A DNA stretch of 64,000 bases, from positions 1,308,041-1,372,040 of the forward strand of contig NZ_CP117180.1 of NCBI RefSeq assembly GCF_033971325.1, written 5' to 3'. The stretch is from Hydrogenobacter sp. T-2 (GTDB lineage: Bacteria > Aquificota > Aquificia > Aquificales > Aquificaceae). Position 1 is the stretch's first letter. Every line of letters starts with the position of its first letter. The position numbers were made by a program, and so were the translations under genes. Of this stretch, positions 24,920 to 34,388 are shown one piece after another. The notes under the pieces are model-generated. The model worked only from the letters and a program-made list of their open reading frames with translations, was not told the origin of the DNA and made no database searches.

Positions 24920-26274
24920 GCCCTTTTGAGTGCCAAAAACTCTTCACACCACTTGGATATGCTACCCGCACCCATAAAGAGGACTACATGCTCTTCAGAT
25001 ATTCTTTCCTCAAGTGCTTCAAAGAGGTTTTCCTTTGTAGGGCAGTATAGGGCATTGGACTTTAATGCCAACTCTTTTGCACTTACACCGTATAGGTTCT
25101 CCTCACCAGCAGGATATATATCCGTAACAAGGCATAGGTCTGCTTCTTTGAGGACCTTTGTAAAGTCTTCAAAGAGATAAAAGGTCCTTGAATACCTATG
25201 AGGTTGAAAAGCCAGAAGTATTTTCCTTTCAGGATGCATATCCCTAACCGCACTTAAGACAGCCTTTATCTCCGTTGGGTGATGCCCGTAGTCATCGTAG
25301 ACGGGTGCACCATGAAAGTATCCCTTTAGCTCAAGCCTTCTTTCTGCATTTCTGAAGTTCCCAAGAGCCTTCCTTATATCCTCAAAGCTCAAACCAGCAC
25401 TATGGCAGACGGAGATGCAGGCAAGGGCATTATAGACATTATGTTTACCCGGCACACCAAGATGCACCTCACCGAGCTTTTGCTCTTCGTGCCAAACCTC
25501 AAAGGCATACCTTCCTTCTATGAGCCTAAGCTCTCTTGCGGTATAGTTGGCACCTTCTCTTAGTCCAAAGGTTATTACCCTTCTATGGGTTCTTTCTATA
25601 ACCCACCTGCAGTTTTCGTCATCTGCGTTAATTACCACAAAGCCATAAAAGGGCACCGCATCCGCAAACCTCAAAAAAGCCTGCTTTATCTCCTCAATAT
25701 CCCTATAAAAGCCTATGTGTTCCTTGTCTATGTTGGTTATAACCGCCACGGTAGGCAAGAGTTTTAAAAAGCTCCCGTCGCTTTCATCCGCCTCAGAAAC
25801 TATGAGCTTGTCCTTGCCAAGTTTAGCATTAGAGCCAAAGCTCTGGAGCACACCCCCAATAAGGACAGTAGGGTCATACCCCGCCTCATGAAAGGCATGG
25901 GCTATCATGGAAGTGGTCGTGGTCTTGCCATGAGAACCGCACACCGCTATACCTTCTCCAAGCCTAAAGAGCTCCGCAAGCATCTCTCCACGAGGGATAA
26001 CAGGAATGCCTAAAGACTTGGCTTTTTTTATCTCTGGATTGTCCTCAGAGACCGCAGAGGAGTAAACCACCACTTGAGCCTTCTCTAAGTTTTTTTCTGA
26101 ATGTCCTATGTAGACCCTTGCACCCTTTTTCCTAAGAAGCTCCGTGTTTTTGTTTTCTCTTATGTCCGAGCCAGAGACCTCATAGCCCATCTCAAGGAGT
26201 ATCTGGGCTATACCGCTCATGCCTATTCCGCCTATACCCACAAAGTGAAAACTTTTGACCCTTTCTCTAAACAT
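24916..26274 (-). CDS. murC: UDP-N-acetylmuramate--L-alanine ligase
   Basis: First Mur ligase of the peptidoglycan pentapeptide pathway. The start chosen is ATG at 26274 (MFRERVKSFHFVGIGGIGMS), which gives 452 residues and the family N-terminal Rossmann motif. A longer frame runs back over the tRNA-Arg gene and is rejected. Motifs: GIGGIGMSGIA, the ATP loop GSHGKTTTTSMI, EADESDGSFL and YGHHPTEIKAVL. It is the first gene of the murC-recJ-DUF2227-maf-lipoprotein-redoxin-yggS run, divergent from tRNA-Arg. Confidence 0.95.
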   Translation of the reverse strand: MFRERVKSFHFVGIGGIGMSGIAQILLEMGYEVSGSDIRENKNTELLRKKGARVYIGHSEKNLEKAQVVVYSSAVSEDNPEIKKAKSLGIPVIPRGEMLAELFRLGEGIAVCGSHGKTTTTSMIAHAFHEAGYDPTVLIGGVLQSFGSNAKLGKDKLIVSEADESDGSFLKLLPTVAVITNIDKEHIGFYRDIEEIKQAFLRFADAVPFYGFVVINADDENCRWVIERTHRRVITFGLREGANYTARELRLIEGRYAFEVWHEEQKLGEVHLGVPGKHNVYNALACISVCHSAGLSFEDIRKALGNFRNAERRLELKGYFHGAPVYDDYGHHPTEIKAVLSAVRDMHPERKILLAFQPHRYSRTFYLFEDFTKVLKEADLCLVTDIYPAGEENLYGVSAKELALKSNALYCPTKENLFEALEERISEEHVVLFMGAGSISKWCEEFLALKRA

Positions 26275-26295
26275 AGGTATATTATATTCTTTTGA

Positions 26296-26369
26296 GTGTC
26301 CGTAGCTCAGCTGGATAGAGCGTGGGTCTCCGGAACCCAAGGTCGGGGGTTCAAGTCCCCCCGGACACG
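26296..26369 (+). tRNA. tRNA-Arg (anticodon CCG), CCA not encoded
   Basis: Acceptor stem GTGTCCG (26296-26302) pairs with CGGACAC (26362-26368), with discriminator G at 26369 followed by CAAAA, so CCA must be added. The anticodon stem TGGGT/ACCCA encloses CTCCGGA, giving anticodon CCG. A T-loop GGTTCAAGTCC is present. It is convergent with sppA, whose stop is only six bases away. AT-rich TATATT-like sequence lies just upstream. Confidence 0.96.
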
Positions 26370-26374
26370 CAAAA

Positions 26375-27220
26375 TTACTTCATAAGATAGTAAAGCATTA
26401 GAGGATAGTCCCACCCAAAGCCTTCAAAACCCTCTTCCATGAGCTTTCTTATAAAGCCTCTCCTGTCTTCCATATAAAAGACCCTTGCCTCTGGCACTCC
26501 TGCCATCTGCTTTGCCCTGTTTATGGCATCTTGAAGGTTTCCAAGCTCATCCACAAGACCCAGCTCTTTGGCTACTCTTCCTGTGAAAACTCTACCGTCC
26601 GCTATTTCTCTAAGTTTTTGCTCGCTTATCTTCTTTGAACGGTATTTCAATATGGCTTGGAGAAACTGCTCGTAAGCGTCCTCTATGGTCTTTTGGAGGT
26701 ATTCCTTCTCCTCTGGCGTGAGGTCTCTAAAGGGAGACAAGGTGTCTTTAAACTTTCCCGTCTTTATGGCAGTTGTCCTTATGCCGAGTTTTTCAAGTAG
26801 GTCCTTTAGCTCCGTATGTTGGACTATTACGCCTATACTTCCTGTTATAGTCCCTGGGTTGGCAAAGATAAGGTCTGAGGGGGTGGAGATATAGTAGCCT
26901 CCAGAGGCAGCCACATTTCCCATGGAGACCACAAGGGGTTTTCCAGAGCTTTTAAAGTCCTCAAGGGCTCTGTATATTTCCTGAGAGGCTCCCACCGAAC
27001 CGCCGGGGCTGTCTACCCTGAGAACGAGGGCTTTGACGCTTTTGTCCTCTTTTGCCTTTTGTATCTTTGAAACTATCCTATCTGGCTCAATTATGGCACC
27101 CTTTACCTTTATCACCGCTACCCTGTCGCCTACTGGAAGCCTTGAAAGAAGTGAACCCAAAAAGCCAAGCACCATAACTATTATGCCAAAAAACAAAAGC
27201 CTTTTAAGCCACTTTTTCAT
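26375..27220 (-). CDS. sppA: Signal peptide peptidase SppA (S49)
   Basis: A 281-residue membrane-anchored serine protease that degrades cleaved signal peptides. An N-terminal helix (residues 5-25) is followed by [18 protein letters not shown], then [15 protein letters not shown] with the nucleophilic Ser, and [16 protein letters not shown] with the dyad Lys. This is the short 67K-half form. It overlaps the lgt 3' end by 17 bases and ends the hisD-lipoprotein-lgt-sppA run, placing two export-maturation enzymes together. Confidence 0.94.
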   Translation of the reverse strand: MKKWLKRLLFFGIIVMVLGFLGSLLSRLPVGDRVAVIKVKGAIIEPDRIVSKIQKAKEDKSVKALVLRVDSPGGSVGASQEIYRALEDFKSSGKPLVVSMGNVAASGGYYISTPSDLIFANPGTITGSIGVIVQHTELKDLLEKLGIRTTAIKTGKFKDTLSPFRDLTPEEKEYLQKTIEDAYEQFLQAILKYRSKKISEQKLREIADGRVFTGRVAKELGLVDELGNLQDAINRAKQMAGVPEARVFYMEDRRGFIRKLMEEGFEGFGWDYPLMLYYLMK

Positions 27221-28016
27221 GCCTTGCCTCCCTATAGAGCCAAAGGGCTAAAGCTATAGAGGTGGCTATCATAAGCAGGGCAACGAGCTGATTCCATGTA
27301 AGACCTATGCCACTTATGGGAGGCGTCACCCCTCTGAAAAACTCAAGGAAAAACCTAAGGACGCCATACAGAAGCATATAAAGGGAAAAGACAAAGCCGT
27401 CAAAGGGCTTTCTCCTATAGGCGAGGAGAAGAACTAAGAAGATAGCCATCAAACCCATAAACTCCATAAGCTGAGTGGGATAAAGAGGCATATAGGGGGG
27501 TGCTACCGCACCGGGAGAGAAGACCACATAAAAGAAGGGAAACTTGTCTGAAAAGTGTATACCCGGAAGCACAGAGCCATCAAGGGGAAAGGGCTTTCCA
27601 TAACAGCACCCCGCAGAAGTGCATCCGAGCCTTCCAATAGCGTGGGCTATGCTAAGGGCAACCACTGCCATGTCTGCGGTCTTCCAAAAGGGCAGACGAT
27701 ATTTTATTATGCCAATGATCGCACCCACCACTCCGCCTGCAAGACCACCAAAGAAGTTCATACCTCCGTTCCATATGGCAAAGATATCCGTAAGGCTTTG
27801 GACATGCTCGGGATGTTCTATCACATAGGAGAGCCTTCCACCGAAAATGCCAAGCAGGAGGGCAAGCAAAAGGGTGTTTTCCACATGGTTTGGGTTTATG
27901 CCTTCCTTCTTTGCAAACCTAAGCACCAGCCAGTAGGCGGTAAGGGCACCAAGGGCTACAAGCACCCCGTAGGTGTATATCTTAATTCCAAAAATCTCTA
28001 TAAGCACGGGATACAT
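27204..28016 (-). CDS. lgt: Prolipoprotein diacylglyceryl transferase
   Basis: Inner-membrane enzyme that attaches diacylglycerol to the lipobox Cys of prolipoproteins. 270 residues with about seven helices. Features: [16 protein letters not shown] at the N-terminus, [13 protein letters not shown], and the signature region [20 protein letters not shown] near residue 135. Here the Gly-Asn of the classical motif is replaced by a Cys-rich variant seen in other phyla. PTQLMEF and [11 protein letters not shown] follow. It starts two bases after the stop of a lipoprotein gene that would be its substrate. Confidence 0.93.
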   Translation of the reverse strand: MYPVLIEIFGIKIYTYGVLVALGALTAYWLVLRFAKKEGINPNHVENTLLLALLLGIFGGRLSYVIEHPEHVQSLTDIFAIWNGGMNFFGGLAGGVVGAIIGIIKYRLPFWKTADMAVVALSIAHAIGRLGCTSAGCCYGKPFPLDGSVLPGIHFSDKFPFFYVVFSPGAVAPPYMPLYPTQLMEFMGLMAIFLVLLLAYRRKPFDGFVFSLYMLLYGVLRFFLEFFRGVTPPISGIGLTWNQLVALLMIATSIALALWLYREARHEKVA

Positions 28017-28018
28017 GG

Positions 28019-28564
28019 CTAAAATTTTAAACTATCCACCGTGAGGGTAAGGGTTATACCTTCTGTCTGAACCCTTATGGCTCTGGCAAAGCCTTCCTTT
28101 GACCACTCAAGGTAGTTAAGGATAAGTTTCCTATCCCTTCTGGTGTCATAAAACTCTGCCAAGGCAAGCCTTCCGTCCTTGAAAACATACCTTGACTTAA
28201 ACACTCCATCGTCCCTTTCAAAGGAAACTCCAGAATAGGAACAAGCCATCTTCTCATCGCCCCTTAGCACCGTGCCAAATATCACACCATCTGGACTTAC
28301 AGGTAGGTCTATACAAGCACCCGCTACGCACAGGTTGTTAAGAGAAATCTCTCCAGTCCTACCCTCACCGCTTATGAGGAACTTACCCTCAGACTTTTGG
28401 ACCCTTATGGGAATTCTCAAAAGACCATACCTAAGGGAAAGGTCTGCGGTATAGGAGTTGGGGGATTTATACTCCGAGTAGGTCCTTTTGAACTCCTCTC
28501 CCTCAGGACAAACAAGGGTAGCACAGGAGGACAAGAGCAGGGAAAGCAAAAGCAGTCTTTTCAT
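28019..28564 (-). CDS. Putative outer-membrane lipoprotein, unknown function
   Basis: A 181-residue protein with signal [14 protein letters not shown]; the lipobox Cys is at residue 14. The mature part is beta-rich with alternating hydrophobic residues ([22 protein letters not shown]) and a possible Cys pair at NLCVAGAC. Size and beta pattern loosely recall LolB-like or DUF4292 lipoproteins, but I see no diagnostic motif. The start overlaps the hisD stop by four bases, and lgt follows two bases later, so it is co-expressed with the enzyme that modifies it. Confidence 0.7.
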   Translation of the reverse strand: MKRLLLLSLLLSSCATLVCPEGEEFKRTYSEYKSPNSYTADLSLRYGLLRIPIRVQKSEGKFLISGEGRTGEISLNNLCVAGACIDLPVSPDGVIFGTVLRGDEKMACSYSGVSFERDDGVFKSRYVFKDGRLALAEFYDTRRDRKLILNYLEWSKEGFARAIRVQTEGITLTLTVDSLKF

Positions 28565-29841
28565 GGCTCCCTCCTTACTCTAACCGCATAGTAGTGGGCA
28601 AAGAGTCCTTCCGCCTTTGCTATGCTTTCCGCATAGTCCGCCACCCTTTCAAAACCCTCCTTAGAAAGGTATATCACAGAGCTTTTCTTTAGAAAGTGAT
28701 AGACTCCAAGAGGTGAGAAAAACCTCGCAGTCCCTCCTGTGGGTAGGGTATGGTTTGGTCCAAGCACATAATCTCCCAGAGGCTCTACCGCATACTTGCC
28801 AAGAAAAACCGCACCCGCATGCTTTATGTAAGGGAGCAGAGCAAAAGGCTCTTCTGTAAGCACTTCAAGATGCTCTGGTGCTATGTAGTTTGCCACCTCA
28901 CAGGCTTTGTATAGGTCTTCCACGAGGAATATGGTTCCAAACCTCTCTATGGACTTCTGGGCTATCTCCCTTCTTGGAAAGTCCTCAAGGAGCTTTTCCA
29001 CCCACTGGGAGACTTCCCTTGCGTATTCTTCGTCGGTGGTTATCATAAAAGCTCCCGCCAGCTCGTCGTGCTCCGCCTGAGAGAGAAGGTCAGAGGCAGT
29101 CCACTTGGGGTCTACACTACCGTCCGCTATTATGAGTATCTCAGAGGGTCCCGCTATCATGTCTATGTCCACCACGCCGTAGAGGAGCTTTTTGGCAAGG
29201 GCTACGAATATGTTTCCGGGACCTACTATCTTGTCCACCTTGGGGAGGGTTTCCGTTCCAAAGGCAAGCCCTGCAACAGCCTGAGCACCACCAATCTGGT
29301 ATACCCTGCTTACACCTGCTATAAAGGCGGAGGCAAGGGTATAGGGGTTAGGCTTTGGAGAAACCATAATAACCTCTTCCACACCCGCCACCACCGCAGG
29401 CACTGCGTTCATAAGCACGGTAGAAGGATATGCCGCCTTCCCACCAGGCACATATATACCCACCCTCTCAAGGGGTAAGACCCTATTGCCAAGGACAATA
29501 CCCTCCTCTTCTGTGAAAAAGCTCCTCTCTAACTGCCTTTCGTGAAACCTCCTTATCCTCTCATGAGCTACCTCAAGGGCAGACCTTACATCCTCCTCTA
29601 TCTCGTTATAAGCCCTCTCAAGCTCCTCGTAAGGGACTTCCATAGTCTCAGAAGTGAGCTCAAGACCATCAAACCTCTTTGTGTATTCTATGATAGCCTT
29701 ATCACCCTCTTTTTGGACTCTTTGGATTATCTCCTTTACCACATGCTCGTATTCCTCTGTAAGCACCTGCCCTCTGTTTCTTACAAAGTTTAGCCTCTCG
29801 TTAAACCTCCAAGCGGAGTTTCTCAAATCCTCTATACGCAT
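28561..29841 (-). CDS. hisD: Histidinol dehydrogenase
   Basis: Catalyses the last two steps of histidine synthesis, histidinol to histidine with NAD+. Family hallmarks in the 426 residues: RVGIYVPGGKAAYPSTVLM near 130, IAGPSEILIIAD near 230, LLSQAEHDEL near 255 with the zinc-ligand His, and NHTLPTGGTARFFSPLG near 370. It heads the minus-strand run with a lipoprotein, lgt and sppA and is divergent from the MDR gene with only 17 bases between the start codons. No other his genes are in the window. Confidence 0.96.
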   Translation of the reverse strand: MRIEDLRNSAWRFNERLNFVRNRGQVLTEEYEHVVKEIIQRVQKEGDKAIIEYTKRFDGLELTSETMEVPYEELERAYNEIEEDVRSALEVAHERIRRFHERQLERSFFTEEEGIVLGNRVLPLERVGIYVPGGKAAYPSTVLMNAVPAVVAGVEEVIMVSPKPNPYTLASAFIAGVSRVYQIGGAQAVAGLAFGTETLPKVDKIVGPGNIFVALAKKLLYGVVDIDMIAGPSEILIIADGSVDPKWTASDLLSQAEHDELAGAFMITTDEEYAREVSQWVEKLLEDFPRREIAQKSIERFGTIFLVEDLYKACEVANYIAPEHLEVLTEEPFALLPYIKHAGAVFLGKYAVEPLGDYVLGPNHTLPTGGTARFFSPLGVYHFLKKSSVIYLSKEGFERVADYAESIAKAEGLFAHYYAVRVRREP

Positions 29842-29843
29842 AG

Positions 29844-29849
29844 TATAAT
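29844..29849 (+). promoter_or_regulatory. -10 box before MDR gene, predicted leaderless
   Basis: TATAAT ends nine bases before the ATG at 29859 within the 17-base gap to hisD. No Shine-Dalgarno precedes the ATG. Confidence 0.5.
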
Positions 29850-29858
29850 AAGCATAAC

Positions 29859-30887
29859 ATGAGAGCGGTTATTCTTGAAAACTTTGGTGGAGTGGAGAAC
29901 CTAAGGCTTGTGGAGGACTTTCCCAAGCCTCAGATAAAAGAGGATGAGGTTCTCATAAGGGTTAAGGCGGTAGCCCTAAACCACCTTGATATATGGGTAA
30001 GAACTGGAGCACTTGCCATAAAGCCCGAGCTCCCTCATATACTTGGCTCAGACATAAGCGGGGTGGTGGAAAAGGTGGGAAGTCTTGTAAGGGACATAAA
30101 AGAGGGTGATGAGGTGGTGGTGGCACCGGGGCTCTCCTGTGGTGTGTGTTATGAATGCCAGTCTGGTCAGGACAATCACTGCAGGCATTACGACATTATA
30201 GGTCTTAGGTCAAAGGGAGGCTACGCCCAGTATATAAGCGTCCCAGCAAGGAATGTGATAAAAAAGCCAAAGAACCTCAGCTTTGAAGAGGCAAGTAGCT
30301 ATCCTCTCACCTTTTTGACTGTGTGGAACGCTCTGGTTAACAAAGCCCACATAAAGCCTTACCACAGAGTTCTCATATGGGGAGGCTCCTCTGGTGTGGG
30401 AGTGGCAGGCATCCAGCTTGCAAAACTCTTTGGAGCTTTTGTTATAGCCACCGTAGGCTCAGAGGAGAAAGCCAAAAGATGCCTTGAGCTTGGTGCGGAT
30501 ATGGTCATAAACCACTACCAAGAGGATGTGGTCAAAAGGGTCAGAGAGCTTTTTAAGGAAGGAGTAGACATAGTGGTAGACCACGTGGGAACGCAAACTT
30601 TTTGGAAAAGCGTGGAGTGTCTAAAAAGAGGTGGAAAGTTGGTCTTTTTTGGCACTACCACAGGCTCACAGGCACAGATAGACATAAGATATATCTTTGT
30701 GCGTGAAATAGAGCTACTTGGCGTTTATATGGGTCCAAGGGCAGACCTCTTTAAGATAACGGAGCTTTTTGAAAGAGGTCTTTTAAAGCCGGTTGTGGAC
30801 AAAGTCTTTCCATTGGAAGAGGCTCAGGAGGCTCACAGGTATTTAGAAGAATCAAGGCATTTTGGAAAGGTGGTGTTAAAAGTATGA
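29859..30887 (+). CDS. MDR-superfamily zinc-type dehydrogenase / quinone oxidoreductase
   Basis: A 342-residue medium-chain dehydrogenase/reductase. The N-terminal catalytic domain has HILGSDISGVVEKVGS, and a lobe CGVCYECQSGQDNHC near residue 92 that supplies the four Cys of a structural zinc. The position of the usual catalytic-zinc Cys reads NHLDIWVRTG and lacks Cys, so chemistry closer to a quinone oxidoreductase is possible. The Rossmann motif WGGSSGVGVAGIQLA near 172 binds NAD(P). The substrate is unknown. It is the first plus-strand gene after hisD and is followed by a WecA-like gene. Confidence 0.85.
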   Translation: MRAVILENFGGVENLRLVEDFPKPQIKEDEVLIRVKAVALNHLDIWVRTGALAIKPELPHILGSDISGVVEKVGSLVRDIKEGDEVVVAPGLSCGVCYECQSGQDNHCRHYDIIGLRSKGGYAQYISVPARNVIKKPKNLSFEEASSYPLTFLTVWNALVNKAHIKPYHRVLIWGGSSGVGVAGIQLAKLFGAFVIATVGSEEKAKRCLELGADMVINHYQEDVVKRVRELFKEGVDIVVDHVGTQTFWKSVECLKRGGKLVFFGTTTGSQAQIDIRYIFVREIELLGVYMGPRADLFKITELFERGLLKPVVDKVFPLEEAQEAHRYLEESRHFGKVVLKV

Positions 30888-30900
30888 GGGAGGGTTTCTT

Positions 30901-32001
30901 TTGCAGGAGGCAAAGCTATTAATCTTAGTCTTTGCCTTCTTAGTTTCGCTTTTCATTAACCTTGGCATAGTCTTGCTCTCTAACAAGGTCAGGACTTTTA
31001 TAACCGACCACTTGCATATAGGACCCCAAACCTTCCATCAAAAACCCACGCCAAGACTTGGTGGGCTCGCCATATTCCTATCCCTATGCCTTGCACTACC
31101 GCTTGTATTTTTCAAGGATAAAAGCCTCTTTCCTCTTTTTGCCCTAATACTCCTTAGCTCCCTGCCTGCCTTTCTTGCAGGCATAATAGAGGACCTAACC
31201 AAAAGCCTAAGTCCCCAAAAAAGACTTACCATAATTTTCCTCTCTGGTCTTTCCTTTGTTTTCCTTACTGGCTTTTCCGTCTCAAAGGTAGACATCCCCT
31301 ACGTGGACTACCTTTTTACCCTGCAGGTCTTCTCCTTGCTCTTTACTGCCATAGCCCTTGCAGGTCTTGTAAATGCCTACAACATAATAGACGGCTTTAA
31401 TGGACTTGCCAGCATGACCGCAGTGCTAAACCTTTTAGCCATTGCCTACGTAGCTTACAAACACAATGACCTAACTCTCCTGTATGTTTCTCTCCTTATA
31501 GTTTCTGCCATAATAGGCTTCTTTGTGCTTAACTATCCTTATGGTCTTATCTTTTTAGGAGACGGTGGTGCCTATATAATTGGTTTTCTTGTTGGTGCTC
31601 TTTCTATCTTGCTTGTAGAGAGAAATCCACAAGTATCGCCATGGTTTGCCCTTATGGTTAATAGCTATCCAGTAGTGGAGACGCTTTTTTCTATGTATAG
31701 GAGAAAGTTTTTGAAAAAGTTCCCCACAATGATGCCAGACGCACTTCACTTGCATACGCTTGTTTATAGAATATACACAAAAAAGTTTTTCAAAGCAAAA
31801 AAATCACTGTTCAGAAACCCTCTTACCTCTACAGTTATGTGGATTATTAACCTAATTGCACTAATTCCCGCAATTGTCTTTCACTCTTCAAGTCCTATGC
31901 TTGCCCTATGCTTTGTCTTATATGCTTCTTTCTATGTGTTTTTATACTTTAGACTGCTTCGTAAAAAGATGCCATTATGGTTGAAGGATACTACCTATTA
32001 A
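30901..32001 (+). CDS. WecA/MraY-family undecaprenyl-phosphate sugar-1-phosphate transferase
   Basis: A 366-residue membrane enzyme with about ten helices that loads the first sugar-phosphate on undecaprenyl phosphate. The family motifs are HQKPTPRLGGLAIFL near 47, AGIIEDLTKSLSPQKRL near 97, NAYNIIDGFNGLASM near 160 (Asn and Asp of the active site) and FLGDGGAYIIGFL near 218. Its short loops fit WecA/WbpL rather than MraY, and it lies next to the polysaccharide cluster, so O-antigen initiation is likely. The start is TTG at 30901 with GGGAGGG upstream. The 3' end overlaps the convergent last cluster gene by 27 bases. Confidence 0.85.
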   Translation: MQEAKLLILVFAFLVSLFINLGIVLLSNKVRTFITDHLHIGPQTFHQKPTPRLGGLAIFLSLCLALPLVFFKDKSLFPLFALILLSSLPAFLAGIIEDLTKSLSPQKRLTIIFLSGLSFVFLTGFSVSKVDIPYVDYLFTLQVFSLLFTAIALAGLVNAYNIIDGFNGLASMTAVLNLLAIAYVAYKHNDLTLLYVSLLIVSAIIGFFVLNYPYGLIFLGDGGAYIIGFLVGALSILLVERNPQVSPWFALMVNSYPVVETLFSMYRRKFLKKFPTMMPDALHLHTLVYRIYTKKFFKAKKSLFRNPLTSTVMWIINLIALIPAIVFHSSSPMLALCFVLYASFYVFLYFRLLRKKMPLWLKDTTY

Positions 32002-33105
32002 ACTCAGATACTTTTCAATAATTATCTTTTCATCAAATCTTCTTATAGCCAACTCTCTTCCCAAAACTCCCATTCTCTGTCTATCCTCTTCGCTTAAATT
32101 TAAAAATCTCTCCATAGAAACTTTTAAACTGCTAATACTCCTCTGTTCCACAAGAAATCCATTCACACCATCCTCACAAACATCCATACATCCAGGACTT
32201 GTGGTAGTAATTATAGGTTTTGCCATACTCATGGCTTCAAGTAAACTTCTTGGAATGCCTTCCTTGTAATAAGAAGGAAGAACAACACAGTCCGCCTGAC
32301 AAATTAATGGTCTCACATCTTTGGAAAAGGGCAAAACTTTTACAAATTCATACTTCTTTATATTGTTTATATCTTCCTCACGCAGGGACTGAGGATTGCC
32401 ATAGTCTATGCCACCAACAAGCCAAATTTCAAAGTCTTTTCTTTCTTGCCATAAGAGTTTTCCAGCCTCAATAAGTTCAATAATTCCTTTGTCTTTTAGA
32501 AATCGTCCTATGAATAGGAATATGGTTTTCCCTTTATTCCTATCATGTTTTTCGCAAATTGCAGGAGAAAAATAGTCAGTATTTACACCAGAACTCTCTA
32601 TTAGGATTACCTTTTTCGCATTATCCGATATGTGTTTCACTACCCTATAGTCCTCAGAGTTTTGCACTATAATGAACTTATTAAATTTAAATGCTTTTTT
32701 GTATAAAACCCTGACTAATTTTTCAAGTAGTCCACCTCTTAAAAACACATAGCCAAGCCCAGTGATTACACTGATAGATGGGATTCCCAAAATTCCAGAA
32801 GCAATGGAACTATAAATGTTAGGTTTTATAGTATAGTTTATAACTAAGTCTGGTCTTATCTTGCGGTATAAACTGAGAAACTCAAGAAAAAGTTTGAAGT
32901 CCTTTATCGGATTTTTACCCTTTCTGTCAAGATTTTTTAGAGGATAAAAGGAAAATTCTTCTTTAAGATATTCTGTGTAATCATCTACTTGTGCAATGCA
33001 AACTACGTCATATCCCAATTCCTTTAATCTTCTCATGAGACCAAGTCTGAAGTTATATAAGGAAAAAGATGTATTAGAGGCTAAAACTATGCTCTTTTTA
33101 GCCAA
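31975..33105 (-). CDS. Family 4 glycosyltransferase (GT-B)
   Basis: A 376-residue cytoplasmic glycosyltransferase. The N-terminal half has IVLASNTSFSLYNFRLGLM and SVITGLGYVFLRGG. The C-terminal donor-binding half has FLFIGRFLKDKGIIELI, LPSYYKEGIPRSLLEAMSMA and KPIITTTSPG, the EX7E-type region of GT4. This N-terminus resembles transferases that extend lipid-linked oligosaccharides (PglA/WbpG-like), with the sugar not predictable. It is the last gene of the surface-polysaccharide cluster and overlaps the preceding membrane protein gene by 19 bases. Confidence 0.88.
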   Translation of the reverse strand: MAKKSIVLASNTSFSLYNFRLGLMRRLKELGYDVVCIAQVDDYTEYLKEEFSFYPLKNLDRKGKNPIKDFKLFLEFLSLYRKIRPDLVINYTIKPNIYSSIASGILGIPSISVITGLGYVFLRGGLLEKLVRVLYKKAFKFNKFIIVQNSEDYRVVKHISDNAKKVILIESSGVNTDYFSPAICEKHDRNKGKTIFLFIGRFLKDKGIIELIEAGKLLWQERKDFEIWLVGGIDYGNPQSLREEDINNIKKYEFVKVLPFSKDVRPLICQADCVVLPSYYKEGIPRSLLEAMSMAKPIITTTSPGCMDVCEDGVNGFLVEQRSISSLKVSMERFLNLSEEDRQRMGVLGRELAIRRFDEKIIIEKYLSLIGSILQP

Positions 33106-34388
33106 AGTGATAGCCTCCAGATTAGGTATGAATAAGAAAAACCAATCAATGTGCTAATATAGACATACCTTTTTCTAACTATGGGTCCTAAGTTAGGTTC
33201 AGTAATAACATGCAAATATATAAACATTAGACATAGTAACAAAATTATGAATATGCTAAATCTGTTCGGTAGATTATAAAAAGCAAACACAAAGCCTATT
33301 ATACCTATCCAAACCACTACTGTCTCAAAAGGAATAATAGCCCTTGCTACAGTTCCACCTGTTGTTCCGCCTTCCTTAAACCAGAATTCAGGAGTAGGAT
33401 AAAATAGCCCTACATAAAGTCCTCTTGGAAGATAAAGCAGGAAGTCAGAAGCCTTTTGCGGAATAAAATCCTGTTCTATATTTCCCTTGGCATCTTTGAA
33501 ATATACATTTAAGAACATATACCTCCAAACTGCTATATTGTAGAGTATTTTATCTATCTTCTCTGGAACAAAAATCTCTTTTTCCCACTTAATTTGTGTT
33601 TGTGTTTGTGTTTGTGTTTGTGGTGCTAAAATGCTGGAGACTATAACCACTGCAAAAGCCAAAACAGTAAATCTACTTAGGGCTTGTCTTTCTACCAATA
33701 GGTTTTCCTTAAGCAATCTAACAAACTTTAAGGCTAAAAATAACAAAGAAACCACAAAAAGAAAGGAGAATACATATTTAAAGGGCAATATCATATGCTC
33801 CCTTGCAAGGTATATAAGAAAAAGACCGAATGCTTGTAAAAACAGAGAATAAAATAAGGTTTTATAACCTTTCTTGTGTATATAGCTTATAGATAAGAAA
33901 AAAGCAAGTAATCCAAGAATGTATAGACCATCTCTATGAATTTGTGAAGTCCACATTAGGTTTGATGGGAAAAATACTAAAGGAAGGCTACCAAGTATAG
34001 CATACTTTATGCTTATTCCGTAATTAGTAAGAAGTTTAATGAGAAATAAGGCGGATAGAGAGTGCAGAAGTGCGTTATAAAACAGCATAACATATGGCTT
34101 ATGGATGCCAGTCAAAGCATAAATAAGAGAAGTTATGCCTATCATTATCTGACCTTCTGGCTTTAGACTCCACCTTGACCAACCGTATAAACTTATCTCT
34201 TTGGCTAACTTTTTTGATTCTTCATGAAAATATATAGTGTCCGTGCCATTTAGAATACCTTCGCCATAGTGTGCTGATGGAATGAGATAGGGAAGTAATA
34301 TGGTCTGCACAAAAAGACCTATTAATATAACATACATAAAAACTAAAATCGGAAAAATATACATTAAACGTTTCTCCTCTATAGCCAT
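33087..34388 (-). CDS. Polytopic membrane protein of the polysaccharide cluster
   Basis: About 433 residues with ten or so hydrophobic segments. The chosen start is ATG 34388 (MAIEEKRLMYIFPI), with GGAGGG five bases upstream; a longer frame to 34424 lacks such a site. A large polar loop around residues 270-340 contains a PQTQTQTQTQ run encoded by a five-copy hexanucleotide repeat. The topology fits an oligosaccharide polymerase (Wzy-like) or a GT-C membrane glycosyltransferase. No signature decides this, but no other polymerase candidate is in the cluster, so Wzy is attractive. It overlaps asnB by ten bases. Confidence 0.65.
   Translation of the reverse strand: MAIEEKRLMYIFPILVFMYVILIGLFVQTILLPYLIPSAHYGEGILNGTDTIYFHEESKKLAKEISLYGWSRWSLKPEGQIMIGITSLIYALTGIHKPYVMLFYNALLHSLSALFLIKLLTNYGISIKYAILGSLPLVFFPSNLMWTSQIHRDGLYILGLLAFFLSISYIHKKGYKTLFYSLFLQAFGLFLIYLAREHMILPFKYVFSFLFVVSLLFLALKFVRLLKENLLVERQALSRFTVLAFAVVIVSSILAPQTQTQTQTQIKWEKEIFVPEKIDKILYNIAVWRYMFLNVYFKDAKGNIEQDFIPQKASDFLLYLPRGLYVGLFYPTPEFWFKEGGTTGGTVARAIIPFETVVVWIGIIGFVFAFYNLPNRFSIFIILLLCLMFIYLHVITEPNLGPIVRKRYVYISTLIGFSYSYLIWRLSLWLKRA
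33593..33622. repeat. Hexanucleotide microsatellite (TTTGTG)x5 in membrane protein gene
   Basis: Five uninterrupted copies of TTTGTG (CACAAA on the coding strand) encode alternating Gln and Thr. Copy-number change would add or remove a Gln-Thr pair and keep the reading frame. Confidence 0.85.

Noticed and set aside
26275-26340. A longer murC reading frame running back over tRNA-Arg
   Set aside because: The extra 22 residues are the antisense of the tRNA and the family N-terminus begins at ATG 26274.
27555-28022. Plus-strand open frame of 155 codons across lgt
   Set aside because: It is the antisense of a clearly identified membrane enzyme, and the translation shows no domain.
33593-33622. 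Phase-variable on/off switch at the TTTGTG repeat
   Set aside because: The unit is six bases, so slippage cannot shift the frame; only loop length would change.
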